DNA of 64,000 nt from assembly GCF_019345465.1 (NCBI RefSeq), contig NZ_JAHKRC010000016.1, forward strand, positions 62,001 through 126,000, given 5' to 3'. The position numbers were made by a program, and so were the translations under genes. Below, in pieces: positions 53,303 through 62,734 of the stretch. The stretch comes from Pseudomonas sp. NKUCC02_KPG (GTDB taxonomy: Bacteria > Pseudomonadota > Gammaproteobacteria > Pseudomonadales > Pseudomonadaceae). Each line of letters opens with the position of its first letter. Within the stretch, counting starts at the first letter, position 1. The notes below the pieces were generated by a model. It worked only from the letters and a program-made list of their open reading frames with translations. It searched no databases and had not been told where the DNA came from.

Positions 53303-54013
53303 TTGTTGAGTGGTGAAAAAAGCTCGGTCGAGCTGAATTGGAACGAAGTCCGGGACGGCTTCAAACAGCTTTTGCCCATTTCCATGTTTGTGGTGGTGTT
53401 CGGCATTGCGTTCGGGCTTGCTGCTGCTCAGACGGGGCTGGACGATGGGGCAAGCCTGCTCATGAGTACCCTGGTGTTTGCCGGTGCGTCGCAGTTCGCA
53501 GCGCTGGACCTTTGGGGCGCGCAGGTACCTCTTGTTCCGTTGATCGTGACGGTGTTTGCGATCAATGCCCGGCATCTTTTGATGGGGGCAACCTTGTACC
53601 CCTGGCTGCGCGAGCTCCCTACGGCCAAGCGCTACGGGGTGATGATGGTGATATCGGACGCCAACTGGGCGATGTCGATGCAGGCATTCAACAGCGGCAA
53701 ATCGGGCATCGGCCTGATCCTGGGCGGCGGCATTGCGCTGTGGGCGGCCTGGGTGCTGGGCAGTTGGCTGGGCGTGTACTTTGGCAGCGATATCCAGGAC
53801 CCGGTCAGTCTGGGGCTGGACATGGTGATGGGCTGCTTTCTGCTGGCCATGGTGGTCGGCGGGCAAAAGAACCTGCGCATGCTGGTGATCTGGAGTGTGG
53901 CAGCCGTCTCGTCACTGTTGGCGCACCGGTACTTGCCTGAAAACAGCCATGTGGTGGTCGGGGCACTGGCAGGTGGCGTGCTTGGCGCTGTGTGGATGGA
54001 GAAGAAAAAGTGA
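53303..54013 (+). CDS. azlC: AzlC-family amino-acid exporter subunit
   Basis: 236 residues starting at TTG 53303, with GAGGTG ~6 bases upstream; a second TTG at 53306 is equally possible. About six to seven membrane segments and the AzlC hallmark 'AGASQFAALDLWGAQVPLVPLIVTVFAINARHLLMGA'. AzlC and AzlD together export branched-chain amino acids and analogues. The gene ends by overlapping the azlD start by 4 bases (GTGA). Confidence 0.9.
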   Translation: MLSGEKSSVELNWNEVRDGFKQLLPISMFVVVFGIAFGLAAAQTGLDDGASLLMSTLVFAGASQFAALDLWGAQVPLVPLIVTVFAINARHLLMGATLYPWLRELPTAKRYGVMMVISDANWAMSMQAFNSGKSGIGLILGGGIALWAAWVLGSWLGVYFGSDIQDPVSLGLDMVMGCFLLAMVVGGQKNLRMLVIWSVAAVSSLLAHRYLPENSHVVVGALAGGVLGAVWMEKKK

Positions 54014-54318
54014 GCATTGATAGCGCAGGTTACGGCACCTTCATCATCATTCTGATCATGGCCGTGGTCACGTTGGTCACGCGCCTGGGGGGCGTTTTCG
54101 TGATGTCCTTCGTTCCCATCAACTACCGGGTGCAACAGTTCATCAGCGCCATGTCGGGCTCAGTGCTGGTCGCGCTGCTGGCGCCTCTGGCGCTTAACGG
54201 TGACAACGGTGCACGCCTTGCCTTGCTGACCACGGCAGTTGTGATGCTGGTGCTCAAGAAGCCCCTGCCCGCGATCGCGGCAGGCGTGATTGCAGCGGCG
54301 GTGTTCAGGCATTTGTGA
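54010..54318 (+). CDS. azlD: AzlD-family amino-acid exporter subunit
   Basis: 102 residues from GTG 54010 (VSIDSAGYGTFIII), overlapping the azlC stop. About three to four membrane segments and the AzlD pattern 'LVTRLGGVFVM' and 'LVALLAPLAL'. The small partner subunit of AzlC. The dispersed repeat family resumes 25 bp after its stop. Confidence 0.9.
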   Translation: MSIDSAGYGTFIIILIMAVVTLVTRLGGVFVMSFVPINYRVQQFISAMSGSVLVALLAPLALNGDNGARLALLTTAVVMLVLKKPLPAIAAGVIAAAVFRHL

Positions 54319-54342
54319 TAGCACACATGTGTCGCGGCCTTC

Positions 54343-54679
54343 TGTAGCCGCTGAGCACTGCGACGTAGCAGTCGTAAAGTCGGCTTTTACGGTTAATCAG
54401 GCATACCGCGTGTGCCTGTTTTGCGACCGCTACGTCGCAGTGGCGCACCATCTCGATCGCAGCCTCGTACTACTCGTCAGCGACTACACGCGGGATGGGT
54501 GAAGAATCTGTAGTCGCTGACGAGCCGTGCGAGGCTGCGTCCGGCTGCGAAGCAGTCGTGAAATCGGCTTCCACGGTTAATCAGGTATACCGCGTGTACC
54601 GGTTTTGCGACCGCTTCGCGCTCGATCGCAGCCTCGTACTACTCGTCAGCGACTACACGCGGGTTAGACGACGAATCTG
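54343..54679. repeat. Two tandem units of the TGTAGTCGCTGACGAG repeat family
   Basis: Unit 1 starts 54343 (TGTAGCCGCTGAGC, with an internal deletion) and unit 2 starts 54509 (TGTAGTCGCTGACGAGCCGT). Both share 'GGTTAATCAGG', 'TACCGCGTGT' and 'CTCGTCAGCGACTACACGCGGG' with the 40.7-kb array. The linker differs (CGCGGGATGGGTGAAGAATC). Confidence 0.9.
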
Positions 54680-54784
54680 AACCGCTGTGGAGCGCAGCTT
54701 TACCCCGCCCAATTCACCGAGCATCATGTGCCGCCCGCACCCACGTCCAGGGTGCCGGGTATTGGCGGTTAAAAGGAACTGAAG

Positions 54785-55480
54785 TTGAACGAACACACAT
54801 TGTCCATGCGCCTTGAGCGCGTGGCAGCCCATATGCCAGCCGGTGCGCGCCTGGCCGATATCGGTTCGGACCATGGGTATCTGCCGGTGGCGTTGATGCG
54901 CCGTGGTGCCATCACGGCAGCAGTGGCAGGTGAGGTGGCGTTGACGCCCTTTCACGCGGCGCAACACACTGTGCGCGACAACGGCCTGGAACAGCAGATC
55001 ACCGTGCGCCAGGCCAACGGTCTGGAGGCCATCGAGGCGGCAGACGAGATCACCGCGATCAGTATCTGCGGCATGGGTGGCGAGACTATCCGCGACATCC
55101 TTGAGAGCGGCAAGGCGCGGCTGAACGGGCGGGAGCGGCTCATCCTGCAACCCAATGGCGGTGAGCAGCCTCTGCGCCAATGGCTGATGGACAATCACTA
55201 CAGGATCCTGTGCGAAGAGCTGTTGCAGGAAAACGGCTTCTACTACGAAATCATCGTCGCCGAGCGCGCCGGGCCGGTGCTGTATACGGCCGAGGAACTG
55301 TATTTCGGACCCTTGCAGATGCAGGCGCGCAGCCCTGTGTTTCTGGGCAAGTGGCAACGCATGCTGCTCCAGAAGCAGAAGGTCCTGACCAGCTTTGACC
55401 AGGCGCGGCAGGCGGTACCCGAGGACAAGGTGCAGGAAATCGCCCGGCAGGCCCGGTGGATCACTCAATTGCTGGCCTAG
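54785..55480 (+). CDS. TrmK-like tRNA (adenine-N1) methyltransferase
   Basis: 231 residues from TTG 54785, with AAAAGGAACTG upstream. The SAM-binding motif I 'RLADIGSDHGYLPVALMRRG' and 'SICGMGGETIRDIL' with 'LILQPNGGEQPLRQWL' are typical of the TrmK (YqfN) family, which methylates N1 of A22 in tRNA in Gram-positive bacteria. Whether the Pseudomonas relatives have the same target is not established as far as I know. It is monocistronic and convergent with the LysR gene. Confidence 0.88.
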   Translation: MNEHTLSMRLERVAAHMPAGARLADIGSDHGYLPVALMRRGAITAAVAGEVALTPFHAAQHTVRDNGLEQQITVRQANGLEAIEAADEITAISICGMGGETIRDILESGKARLNGRERLILQPNGGEQPLRQWLMDNHYRILCEELLQENGFYYEIIVAERAGPVLYTAEELYFGPLQMQARSPVFLGKWQRMLLQKQKVLTSFDQARQAVPEDKVQEIARQARWITQLLA

Positions 55481-55496
55481 GCCCGGGCCGCTGATC

Positions 55497-56420
55497 TCAA
55501 ACTTTCGTACGCAGCCATGCCAGCAACTGTGCCTGAGGGCTATCGGCAATCAACGGCTGGGGCGAAAGCAGGCAATAACGCGAACCGTCCTCGACGAACC
55601 CCCCAGGCGCAGCCAGTACGCCGCTTTCCAGATCGTCGCGCACCAGATGCCAGGGGCCGATGGCCACGCCCAGGCCAGCAACGGCCGCCTGCAGGCTGAA
55701 ATAGAAGTGCTCGAAGGTTTGCCCCGGTGCCTCAGGCCAGGCCAGGCCTGCCGCTGCGGCCCATTCATGCCAGGCCCCCGGCCGCGTGCGCGTGTGCAGC
55801 CGAGGTGCGTCGGCCCGCAATTGCGGACTGGCGTCCTCTGCACAAAACCACTGGGCAACTTTTTCCGGGCGACATACCGGGCCGATTTTTTCCGCAAACA
55901 AGGGCTCTGCATGATAACTGTCGGCCCAGGGGAAATCGTCACGGCGGATGGCCAGGTCGATATCACTGGCAAAGCTGAACGGCCCTCCACCCGCGACCAG
56001 ATGTACGTTTATCTCCGGATGCCGGGCCTGGAAATCAGGCCAGCGCGGGATCAACCAGCGCATCAGCAACGTAGGCTCGCAAGACAGCACCCAGGCCGGT
56101 TTCTGGCGGGCGTTGGCGCGCACTGTGTCGATGGCCTGGGCCATCAGCCCCAGTCCATCGCCCACCGCTTTGGCCAGCACGCGGCCGGCATCGGTGAGAA
56201 ACACCCGGCGGCTGCGGCGCTCGAACAGCTCCACACCGAGCTCGTCTTCGAGCAGGCGCACGGCGCGGCTGACTGCGCCGGGGGTCAGGTGCAGTTCGCT
56301 GGCGGCACGACTGAAGTTCTCCTGACGTGCTGCAGCCTCAAAGCAACGCAAGGCCAAAAGGGAAGGCAGCCGCCCATGACTGGTTGGTGAGTCAGACTCA
56401 CTATTGTTGTCAGATATCAT
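55497..56420 (-). CDS. LysR-family regulator (GcvA-like)
   Basis: 307 residues. The helix-turn-helix at ~20-78 ('LLALRCFEAAARQENFSRAASELHLTPGAVSRAVRLLEDELGVELFERRSRRVFLT' region) and the closing 'EPGFEHFYFSLQAAVAGLGVAI'-like effector domain place it in the GcvA subgroup. It is divergent from the LysE-type exporter gene at 56487 with only 66 bp between starts. It most likely controls that exporter. Effector unknown. Confidence 0.9.
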   Translation of the reverse strand: MISDNNSESDSPTSHGRLPSLLALRCFEAAARQENFSRAASELHLTPGAVSRAVRLLEDELGVELFERRSRRVFLTDAGRVLAKAVGDGLGLMAQAIDTVRANARQKPAWVLSCEPTLLMRWLIPRWPDFQARHPEINVHLVAGGGPFSFASDIDLAIRRDDFPWADSYHAEPLFAEKIGPVCRPEKVAQWFCAEDASPQLRADAPRLHTRTRPGAWHEWAAAAGLAWPEAPGQTFEHFYFSLQAAVAGLGVAIGPWHLVRDDLESGVLAAPGGFVEDGSRYCLLSPQPLIADSPQAQLLAWLRTKV

Positions 56421-56486
56421 CGTTATTCATCTGCGGTCTGTGCCAATAGCATGGCGTCTGTTCGTTAACAGTCGACAGGATACGCC

Positions 56487-57095
56487 ATGACCGAATTGAT
56501 AGCTGTAATCACAATAACCCTGCTGGCCATCATCAGTCCGGGGCCCGATTTTGCGATGGTGACGCGCAACAGTCTGATGCTGTCGCGCCGCGCCGGGGTG
56601 CTGACCGCCCTGGGCATAGGCCTGGGGGTGATGGTGCATGTGACCTACACTCTGGTGGGTGTGGGCCTGCTGATCCAGCAGTCGCCCTGGGTGTTCAGCA
56701 CCATCAGGCTGGTGGGTGCGGTTTACCTGATCTATTTGGGTGTGAAGATGTTGCGTGCCAAGCCCGGCAGCGGGTCAGCCGAAAGCCTGGTGGCACCATT
56801 GTCGGATCTGGCGGCGCTGCGCACGGGCTTTCTCACCAATGCACTCAACCCTAAAACCACACTGTTTATCGTCAGCCTGTTTATGCAGGTAGTACGCCCG
56901 GACACACCGCTGGCCGTGCAGATTGGCTATGGCGGCTTCATTGCAGTGGCCCATATGGTCTGGTTCGCTCTGGTCGCGTTGTGTTTCTCGGCGGGGGCAG
57001 TGCAGGGGCGCTTGCTTGCCGTGCGTCACTGGATCGACCGCGTCTTCGGTGGGCTGCTGGTTGGCTTCGGGATCTTGCTCGCAGTTCTACGCTGA
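56487..57095 (+). CDS. LysE/RhtB-family amino-acid exporter
   Basis: 202 residues with about six membrane segments and the RhtB signature 'ISPGPDFAMVTRNSLMLSRRAGVLTALGIGLG' and 'NALNPKTTLFIVSLFMQVV'. It exports an amino acid or homoserine-type compound. CAGGATACGCC precedes the ATG. Paired divergently with a LysR regulator, the usual arrangement for this family. Confidence 0.92.
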   Translation: MTELIAVITITLLAIISPGPDFAMVTRNSLMLSRRAGVLTALGIGLGVMVHVTYTLVGVGLLIQQSPWVFSTIRLVGAVYLIYLGVKMLRAKPGSGSAESLVAPLSDLAALRTGFLTNALNPKTTLFIVSLFMQVVRPDTPLAVQIGYGGFIAVAHMVWFALVALCFSAGAVQGRLLAVRHWIDRVFGGLLVGFGILLAVLR

Positions 57096-57190
57096 ACAGG
57101 GGCAATTTCCTCTCCTTGAAGTGTTTTTTTCACCTGATGGGAAGCCCGGAATCAGAGCTGACGCTGTACAAAAGTCAGTTACAAATAATA

Positions 57191-57212
57191 AGATGAGAAG
57201 AATTATCATTAG
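57191..57212 (+). promoter_or_regulatory. Putative Fur box for FecI system 2
   Basis: GATGAGAAGAATTATCATTA forms a Fur-type dyad (ATGAGAA / TTATCATT) ~20 bp before the sigma start. Confidence 0.7.
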
Positions 57213-57229
57213 CGCTAAGCGAATCTCAC

Positions 57230-57736
57230 ATGTCTCACGACAGGACCGTCTCGCCCGTCGAGCAGCTGTATGCGAATCATCATGGTTGGCTGCGGGGCTG
57301 GCTTCATCGGCGACTGGGGCATAGCGCCGATGCCGAGGACCTGGCACACGACACGTTTATCCGTGTACTGCGTTCAAAGCACGATGCGCAGGCGTTGCGT
57401 CAGCCCATGGCGTTTCTTGCAACCATTGCCAACGGCCTGCTGATCAACCGCTGGCGGCGTCAGGCAATCGAGCGGGCTTACCTTGAGGCGCTGGCTGCCC
57501 GACCGGCAGGCGAGGAGCCTTCCCCCGAAGACCGCTACCTGACGATCGAGACCCTGCTGCAACTCGATTCGCTGTTGATCGGGTTGTCTGCCCGGGTGCG
57601 GCAGATTTTCTTTTTGTCCCAGCTCGATGGCTTGACCTACCCGCAGATCGCCGCGCAGTTGAGCCTGAGCGTGGCCCAGGTGCAGCGGGCCATGGGCAAG
57701 GCCTTCAGCGTCTGCTACGCGAGCCGTTTCGAATGA
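57230..57736 (+). CDS. FecI-type ECF sigma factor (system 2)
   Basis: 168 residues. Region 2: 'HSADAEDLAHDTFIRVLRSK' and 'PMAFLATIANGLLINRWRR'. Region 4: 'LSQLDGLTYPQIAAQLSLSVAQVQRAM'. It should be activated through the FecR encoded next (4-base overlap, ATGA) and drive the heme-type receptor gene. Iron control is suggested by the Fur-like box immediately upstream. Confidence 0.93.
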   Translation: MSHDRTVSPVEQLYANHHGWLRGWLHRRLGHSADAEDLAHDTFIRVLRSKHDAQALRQPMAFLATIANGLLINRWRRQAIERAYLEALAARPAGEEPSPEDRYLTIETLLQLDSLLIGLSARVRQIFFLSQLDGLTYPQIAAQLSLSVAQVQRAMGKAFSVCYASRFE

Positions 57737-58698
57737 GCGGCGTTTCTGTCAATCCCCGTGTGCGGGATATGGCCATCGACTGGATTGTGCGCATGCAGTC
57801 CGGGCTCATGGGGGCGGCTGACCATCAGGCCTTGCAGCAATGGCGTCAGGCGAGCGCTGAACACGAATGTGCCTGGCAGCGCGTCAGTAGCCTGGCGCTG
57901 TTGCTGCAGCCCGGGGCCGCGCTTTTATCCGATGCCACAGCGCGCAGGGCGCTTGAGTCAGCCGGGGCAGACCCTCAGCAGCGCAGGCAGCTGCTCAAGT
58001 GCTTGTTGGCACTGGGCCTGTTTGGCGGGGTTTCCTGGCAAGGTGCGCAATCGACCGTGGTGCGCACAGCCCTGGCCACTTACCGCACCACAACGGGCGA
58101 GCGTCGTCAGTGGCGGCTGGCCGACGGCACTTCCTTATGGTTGAACACGGCCAGTGCGGCCAACGTGGAGTGGCGAGAAGACCAGCGCCATGTGCAGTTG
58201 ATCGAGGGCGAACTGGCTCTGAATGCACAGGCCGAATCAGGTTCGGCGCAACTGGTCACGCCCGATGCCGTGTTGCGTGGCCGTGGGGCCAGCCTGCTGG
58301 TGCGCCATGATCGCCAGGGCACTCAGGTGACGGTATTGCGCGGCCTGGTGCAGGTGAACTCGCCTTACAACCGGGCGCCATTGTTGCTGGAGGCGGGTTG
58401 GCGAACGCGGGTGGATGCCGGGGGCATTCATCCGGCAAGCCTCACCGATGTGTTTCTGGCCCAGGCGTGGCTGCGGGGCATTTTACCGGCCGAGCGCATG
58501 CGCCTGGATGCTTTGCTGGCCGAGCTGTCACGCTACCGGCCCGGTATTTTGCGCTGCAGCGAACAGGTGGCGGCCTTGCGCGTGACGGGCAGTTTCCAGC
58601 TGGATGACACGGACGCGGCGCTGGCGCTGGTCGCCCATGCATTGCCAGTCCGTATCGAGCGGCGGACCCGCTATTGGGTCACGGTGGTGGCGGTCTGA
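57733..58698 (+). CDS. FecR-family transmembrane sigma regulator (system 2)
   Basis: 321 residues: the N-terminal DUF4880 region (AIDWIVRMQSGLMGAADHQALQQW), a weak membrane segment at ~93-108 preceded by 'QRRQLLKCLLALGLFGG' (an RR-x-LLK motif that could be read by the Tat system), the FecR domain (TTGERRQWRLADGTSLWLNT) and the C-terminal receptor-contact region. It overlaps the sigma gene by 4 bases and precedes the receptor. Confidence 0.92.
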   Translation: MSGVSVNPRVRDMAIDWIVRMQSGLMGAADHQALQQWRQASAEHECAWQRVSSLALLLQPGAALLSDATARRALESAGADPQQRRQLLKCLLALGLFGGVSWQGAQSTVVRTALATYRTTTGERRQWRLADGTSLWLNTASAANVEWREDQRHVQLIEGELALNAQAESGSAQLVTPDAVLRGRGASLLVRHDRQGTQVTVLRGLVQVNSPYNRAPLLLEAGWRTRVDAGGIHPASLTDVFLAQAWLRGILPAERMRLDALLAELSRYRPGILRCSEQVAALRVTGSFQLDDTDAALALVAHALPVRIERRTRYWVTVVAV

Positions 58699-58794
58699 AT
58701 TATTTTTCGTTCTGCGCGACAGTTTTTCGAAACTGGCGGGGCCTATAGGAATAACCCACCGAAACAGGTGGGCCTTCACCTTCAGGAGCCCTGC

Positions 58795-61632
58795 ATGATT
58801 TCCCCCGCACGTGTTTTATGCGCCCGCACCTTTGGCCTGCTTTTACTGGGCCTGCAACCGCTTTACAGCGCAGCCGTTTTCGCTGCTGATGAGCGTCAGC
58901 ACTTCAATATCGATGCCGGCCCCCTGGATCAGGTGCTTTCGCGTTTCGGTGTGCAGGCGCGAATCAGCATGGCCGGGAGTTCGACACTGACGGCGGGCAA
59001 GAGCAGCAAGGGGTTGCAGGGCGACTTCAGTACCGAGGCGGGCCTGACACGACTGTTGTCGGGCACCGGCCTGAGCTATCAGCGCCGGGCGGACGGCAGC
59101 GTCGAACTGTTTCAGGGGGCAGGGGCGGTCGTGCTGCCCTCGCAGAAGGTCACAGGGGAAGATCCCGCCCTTGAAGAGGTCTATCTGGCGCCTCGATCCA
59201 CCGTGTATATCTCCAGCGAAGAGATGCAACGTTTTGGCGTGATCTCGGTGGGCGATGTACTCAAGGGCCAGCCGGGTGTACAGGTAGGGGACAGCCGTAA
59301 TGGCGGTGGCCTGGATGTGAACATTCGTGGCATCCAGGGGCAAAGCCGGGTAGCCGTCACGGTCGATGGCTCGCAACAGGCGCTGGATGTGTACCGCGGC
59401 TATGCCGGTACGCAGCAGCGCAGCTACATTGACCCTGACCTGATCAGCGATATCACCATCGACAAAGGCCCGAGCCTGACATCGAGTGCCATCGGCGGCA
59501 CGGTAAAGATGCGCACCATCGGCGTAGACGACATTTTGCGTGACGGTCAAACCGTTGGCCTGCGCCTCAAAGGCGATGTGTGGAACAACGGCGTTGCTCC
59601 CGCCTCCCGTGACGGCCATTCGGCCACTGAGACCCTTTACTCCGAACCGCACCGGGACCGTGGCGGCCTGTTCGGTTCAGAGGCCCAGTCCGGCAGTGCT
59701 GCGTTTGCCTGGACCCACGACTACTTCGATGTGGTGGCAGCGTACGCGCATCGCAATCAGGGCAACTATTTCGCTGGCAAGAAGGGTCAGGACCGCTACC
59801 GCACGTTTAACCGTTATGGGCGCGAGAACATGACGGTCGCCACGACGTACAACCCCGGTGAAGAGGTGCTCAACTCATCGGCAGAGACCGACTCGTACCT
59901 GATCAAAACCACCATTCGCCCGGCCGACGACCATACGCTGGAGTTGGGCTTCAGGCGGTACGACGGCCATATTGGCGAGATCATGCCTTCGGATATTTTC
60001 CGGTTCGGCACCGGGGGCATCTACCAGTACCCCCTGAGCCACACGAAAATCGACACCTATACCGCCCGCTACAATTACTTGCCAGACGCCAACCCGTTGG
60101 TGGACCTGACGGCCAGCCTGTGGATGACGGACGCTCAAACCAGCAACCTGACGTCGGTGCTGGCGCCGGCTTCGCAGCGTTATCGCTCGGATCGCAACTG
60201 GACCCGACAGGCCGACCGGCGCATTGGCGGCGACCTGGCCAATACCTCGCGGTTCACTACGCGCTACGGCGATCTGAAGCTGGATGTGGGCAGCGGGTTC
60301 CAGATCGAGGAACTGCGCCCGCAGAAAGGCGTGGTCACCAATCAGGATGACATCAATGCCAACCGCAGCCTGCGCGATGGCTCCCGGCAGGAGTTCAGCC
60401 TGCACAGCAAGCTGGAGTACCAGCCGGTCGACAGGCTGACGATCTGGGGGGGCGGTCGTTATACCTATTACCGCACCAAGGATCACGTTGCCCACTCGAC
60501 GGCGCTGCGCGAGGAGCGCGAGTTGAGGTACCTGAGGGTCTTTAGCCCGCAGAGCTACGGCAACATGATGTGGTTCCCGGATCAGAACGGCCAGTACACC
60601 GACGCCACGGACCCGCGGTTGAACAACGGTATCGTGTTCAACAACACCAACTTCCCTTTCGAGGGCACGCGCTACAACGACTTCGGCGCTACCGAGTCGA
60701 CGGTCTATCCGTCCCAGGTTGGCGAGGTGGTCAGCGGTTACGCGTACTCGGGCAAACAAAGCGACAGCGGCGGTGCTTTTGCGCCTGCCATTGGTTTCAA
60801 CGTCGAACTGGCGCCGGACACGTTCTTCTATGCCTCATACACCCAGGGCCTGCGCATGCCTTCGCTGTTCGAAACCAGCCAGGGCGTCTTGCAGACCATG
60901 CCCGGCAAAGGCCTGAAACCCGAGCGCTCAAGCAACTGGGAGGTCGGTGCCAGCACGCTGCATAAAAGCCTGTGGGTGGACAATGACTCGGCGGCCATCA
61001 AGGTTGCCTACTTCAATACCAACATCAAGAACTACATCACCCGCTATTACGATCCAAGCCCGGGGTTGATGGGCCTGATGCAGTTCAGCAATACCGACAG
61101 CTTCAAAACCAGCGGCCTGGAGTTGCAATCGCATTACGACGCGGGTCGCGTGTTTGCAGATTTTTCGTCCACTTACTACCTGAAAACCGAAACCTGCGAC
61201 TCGACCTTCGCGGCACGCTTGCGAGCCAGCTCCAACCCTTATCAGGACTTGAGCAAAACGCCGAACTGCACGCCGGGCAGCTTCATGGGTTCTTACTCCA
61301 ACACCCAGAACCCGCCACGCTTTGCGGCAAACCTGACCACGGGCCTGCGCTTTTTTGACCAGACGCTCACCGTCGGCGGCCGTGGAACCTATACCTCAGG
61401 CCCGACCGTCAAGGCCGACAATGAATGGCAAACCGGTGCTACCACGCCGCAACTGGTCTATGAACAAGTGGCGTTGTTTGATCTGTTCCTCAACTACAAG
61501 CTCAAGGACCACACGCAGCTCAATGTGTCGTTGCAGAACCTGACTGACCGCTATTACCTCGACCCGCTGGCCCAGAGTTTCATGCCTGCGCCTGGGCGTA
61601 CGTTGCGCGTGGGTGTGCAGACCACGTTCTAG
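58795..61632 (+). CDS. TonB-dependent heme-type receptor with STN domain (HasR-like)
   Basis: 945 residues from the ATG at 58795 (MISPARVLCARTFG), with AGGAG 7 bases upstream; the frame extends to 58768. Signal peptide to ~34 (AAVFAADE). STN domain ~36-115 (FNIDAGPLDQVLSRFGVQARI). The plug contains 'GGLDVNIRGIQGQSRVAVTVDGSQQA' and 'SYIDPDLISDITIDKGPS', which match HasR/heme-lactoferrin-type receptors as I know them. The barrel ends 'RVGVQTTF'. The usual heme-receptor FRAP and NPNL boxes are altered (GLRMPSLFE; GLKPERSS). No hasA hemophore is nearby. The ligand is probably heme or a heme protein, but this is not certain. Confidence 0.88.
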   Translation: MISPARVLCARTFGLLLLGLQPLYSAAVFAADERQHFNIDAGPLDQVLSRFGVQARISMAGSSTLTAGKSSKGLQGDFSTEAGLTRLLSGTGLSYQRRADGSVELFQGAGAVVLPSQKVTGEDPALEEVYLAPRSTVYISSEEMQRFGVISVGDVLKGQPGVQVGDSRNGGGLDVNIRGIQGQSRVAVTVDGSQQALDVYRGYAGTQQRSYIDPDLISDITIDKGPSLTSSAIGGTVKMRTIGVDDILRDGQTVGLRLKGDVWNNGVAPASRDGHSATETLYSEPHRDRGGLFGSEAQSGSAAFAWTHDYFDVVAAYAHRNQGNYFAGKKGQDRYRTFNRYGRENMTVATTYNPGEEVLNSSAETDSYLIKTTIRPADDHTLELGFRRYDGHIGEIMPSDIFRFGTGGIYQYPLSHTKIDTYTARYNYLPDANPLVDLTASLWMTDAQTSNLTSVLAPASQRYRSDRNWTRQADRRIGGDLANTSRFTTRYGDLKLDVGSGFQIEELRPQKGVVTNQDDINANRSLRDGSRQEFSLHSKLEYQPVDRLTIWGGGRYTYYRTKDHVAHSTALREERELRYLRVFSPQSYGNMMWFPDQNGQYTDATDPRLNNGIVFNNTNFPFEGTRYNDFGATESTVYPSQVGEVVSGYAYSGKQSDSGGAFAPAIGFNVELAPDTFFYASYTQGLRMPSLFETSQGVLQTMPGKGLKPERSSNWEVGASTLHKSLWVDNDSAAIKVAYFNTNIKNYITRYYDPSPGLMGLMQFSNTDSFKTSGLELQSHYDAGRVFADFSSTYYLKTETCDSTFAARLRASSNPYQDLSKTPNCTPGSFMGSYSNTQNPPRFAANLTTGLRFFDQTLTVGGRGTYTSGPTVKADNEWQTGATTPQLVYEQVALFDLFLNYKLKDHTQLNVSLQNLTDRYYLDPLAQSFMPAPGRTLRVGVQTTF

Positions 61633-62540
61633 TCGGCCCGTTGGCTGGCGCTGTCGAACATGGCGATAAAACGGTTGATCAGCGGTGACGGGTTGTGGGC
61701 ATGCCAGCTCATGTACAGCCCGATGGCAGGGTTGGCAGATTCTGCCACCGGGCGAATCGGGCGAAACACCACCTTGTCGAGCATGTTCGAGCCGGCAATG
61801 GACTCAGGCACCAGCGCCACGCCAAAACCGCAACTCACCAGGCCGATCAGGGTATGGATCTGCGCGGCTTCCTGTACCACCCTGGGGTAAAAACCGGCGG
61901 CTTCGCACAGGGCGATCAATTGGTTGTGATAGCCGCTGCCCAGGGCCTGCGGGGTGAACACGAAGTCTTCGTCGGCAAAATCCCGAAGCTCGATCGGGCC
62001 TGACTGCGCTTTTGGATGATCAAGGGGCAGCGCCATGACGATGGTTTCTTCGAACAACAGGCGCGATTCGATGTTCTGCGCCGAATGCGGCAGTTTGCGC
62101 ATGAACGCGATATCGGCTTCTGCGGCCAGAATCGCCTTGGCCTGGCTGGAGGAGGGCATCTCCCTGATGACCAGCTGGACATCGGGAAAGCGTTGGCGAA
62201 ACCGCCTGAGGGTGCTGAGCAATGGCTCGTAGTACGCGATGGAGACAGCAGTCACCGTGAGGGTGCCCGCAATGCCTTCGGACACCTGGCGGGCGTGTTC
62301 AATCCCCCGTTCCAGCGCCTTGAGTGTTTGATAGGCAGCCTGCAAAAAGACAGTGCCTGCGGGTGTCAGTTTGACCTCTCGCTTGTTGCGGGTGAACAGG
62401 CTGAAACCCAGTTTGCCTTCCAGCCGATTAATGGCCTGGCTCAGGGGCGGTTGGGCTATATGCAGGCGAATTGCAGCTTTATGAAAGTGCAGCTCTTCAG
62501 CCACCGCGATGAACTGCCTGAGCAGTCGGGTTTCGATCAT
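61629..62540 (-). CDS. LysR-family regulator (CatR/BenM-like)
   Basis: 303 residues from the ATG at 62540 (MIETRLLRQFIAVAEELHF), with AAGGAACG ~10 bases upstream; the open frame upstream is intergenic. HTH region: 'FHKAAIRLHIAQPPLSQAINRLEGKLGFSLFTRNKREVKLTPAG'. The close match to the CatR/BenM subgroup suggests a ligand linked to aromatic or muconate-type compounds (family inference). Divergent from the dehydrogenase gene at 62735, its likely target. It ends 4 bp inside the receptor gene's last codons. Confidence 0.9.
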   Translation of the reverse strand: MIETRLLRQFIAVAEELHFHKAAIRLHIAQPPLSQAINRLEGKLGFSLFTRNKREVKLTPAGTVFLQAAYQTLKALERGIEHARQVSEGIAGTLTVTAVSIAYYEPLLSTLRRFRQRFPDVQLVIREMPSSSQAKAILAAEADIAFMRKLPHSAQNIESRLLFEETIVMALPLDHPKAQSGPIELRDFADEDFVFTPQALGSGYHNQLIALCEAAGFYPRVVQEAAQIHTLIGLVSCGFGVALVPESIAGSNMLDKVVFRPIRPVAESANPAIGLYMSWHAHNPSPLINRFIAMFDSASQRAD

Positions 62541-62734
62541 TTTCAGCGTTCCTTGATTTGAACTGATCACTGTTGCCGGAGCAGGGTAACAATTAATTCT
62601 ATAGAAGGCTTGATTACTCATCGGTTTTAAAGAAGCCGCGTGATAGGCGCAGCGTATCAACTGAGTGCCTGTTTAGTATTAAACAACTTGGCGTCCGATT
62701 GATAAGGTGAGGTGATTATCACAAGGAACTACCC

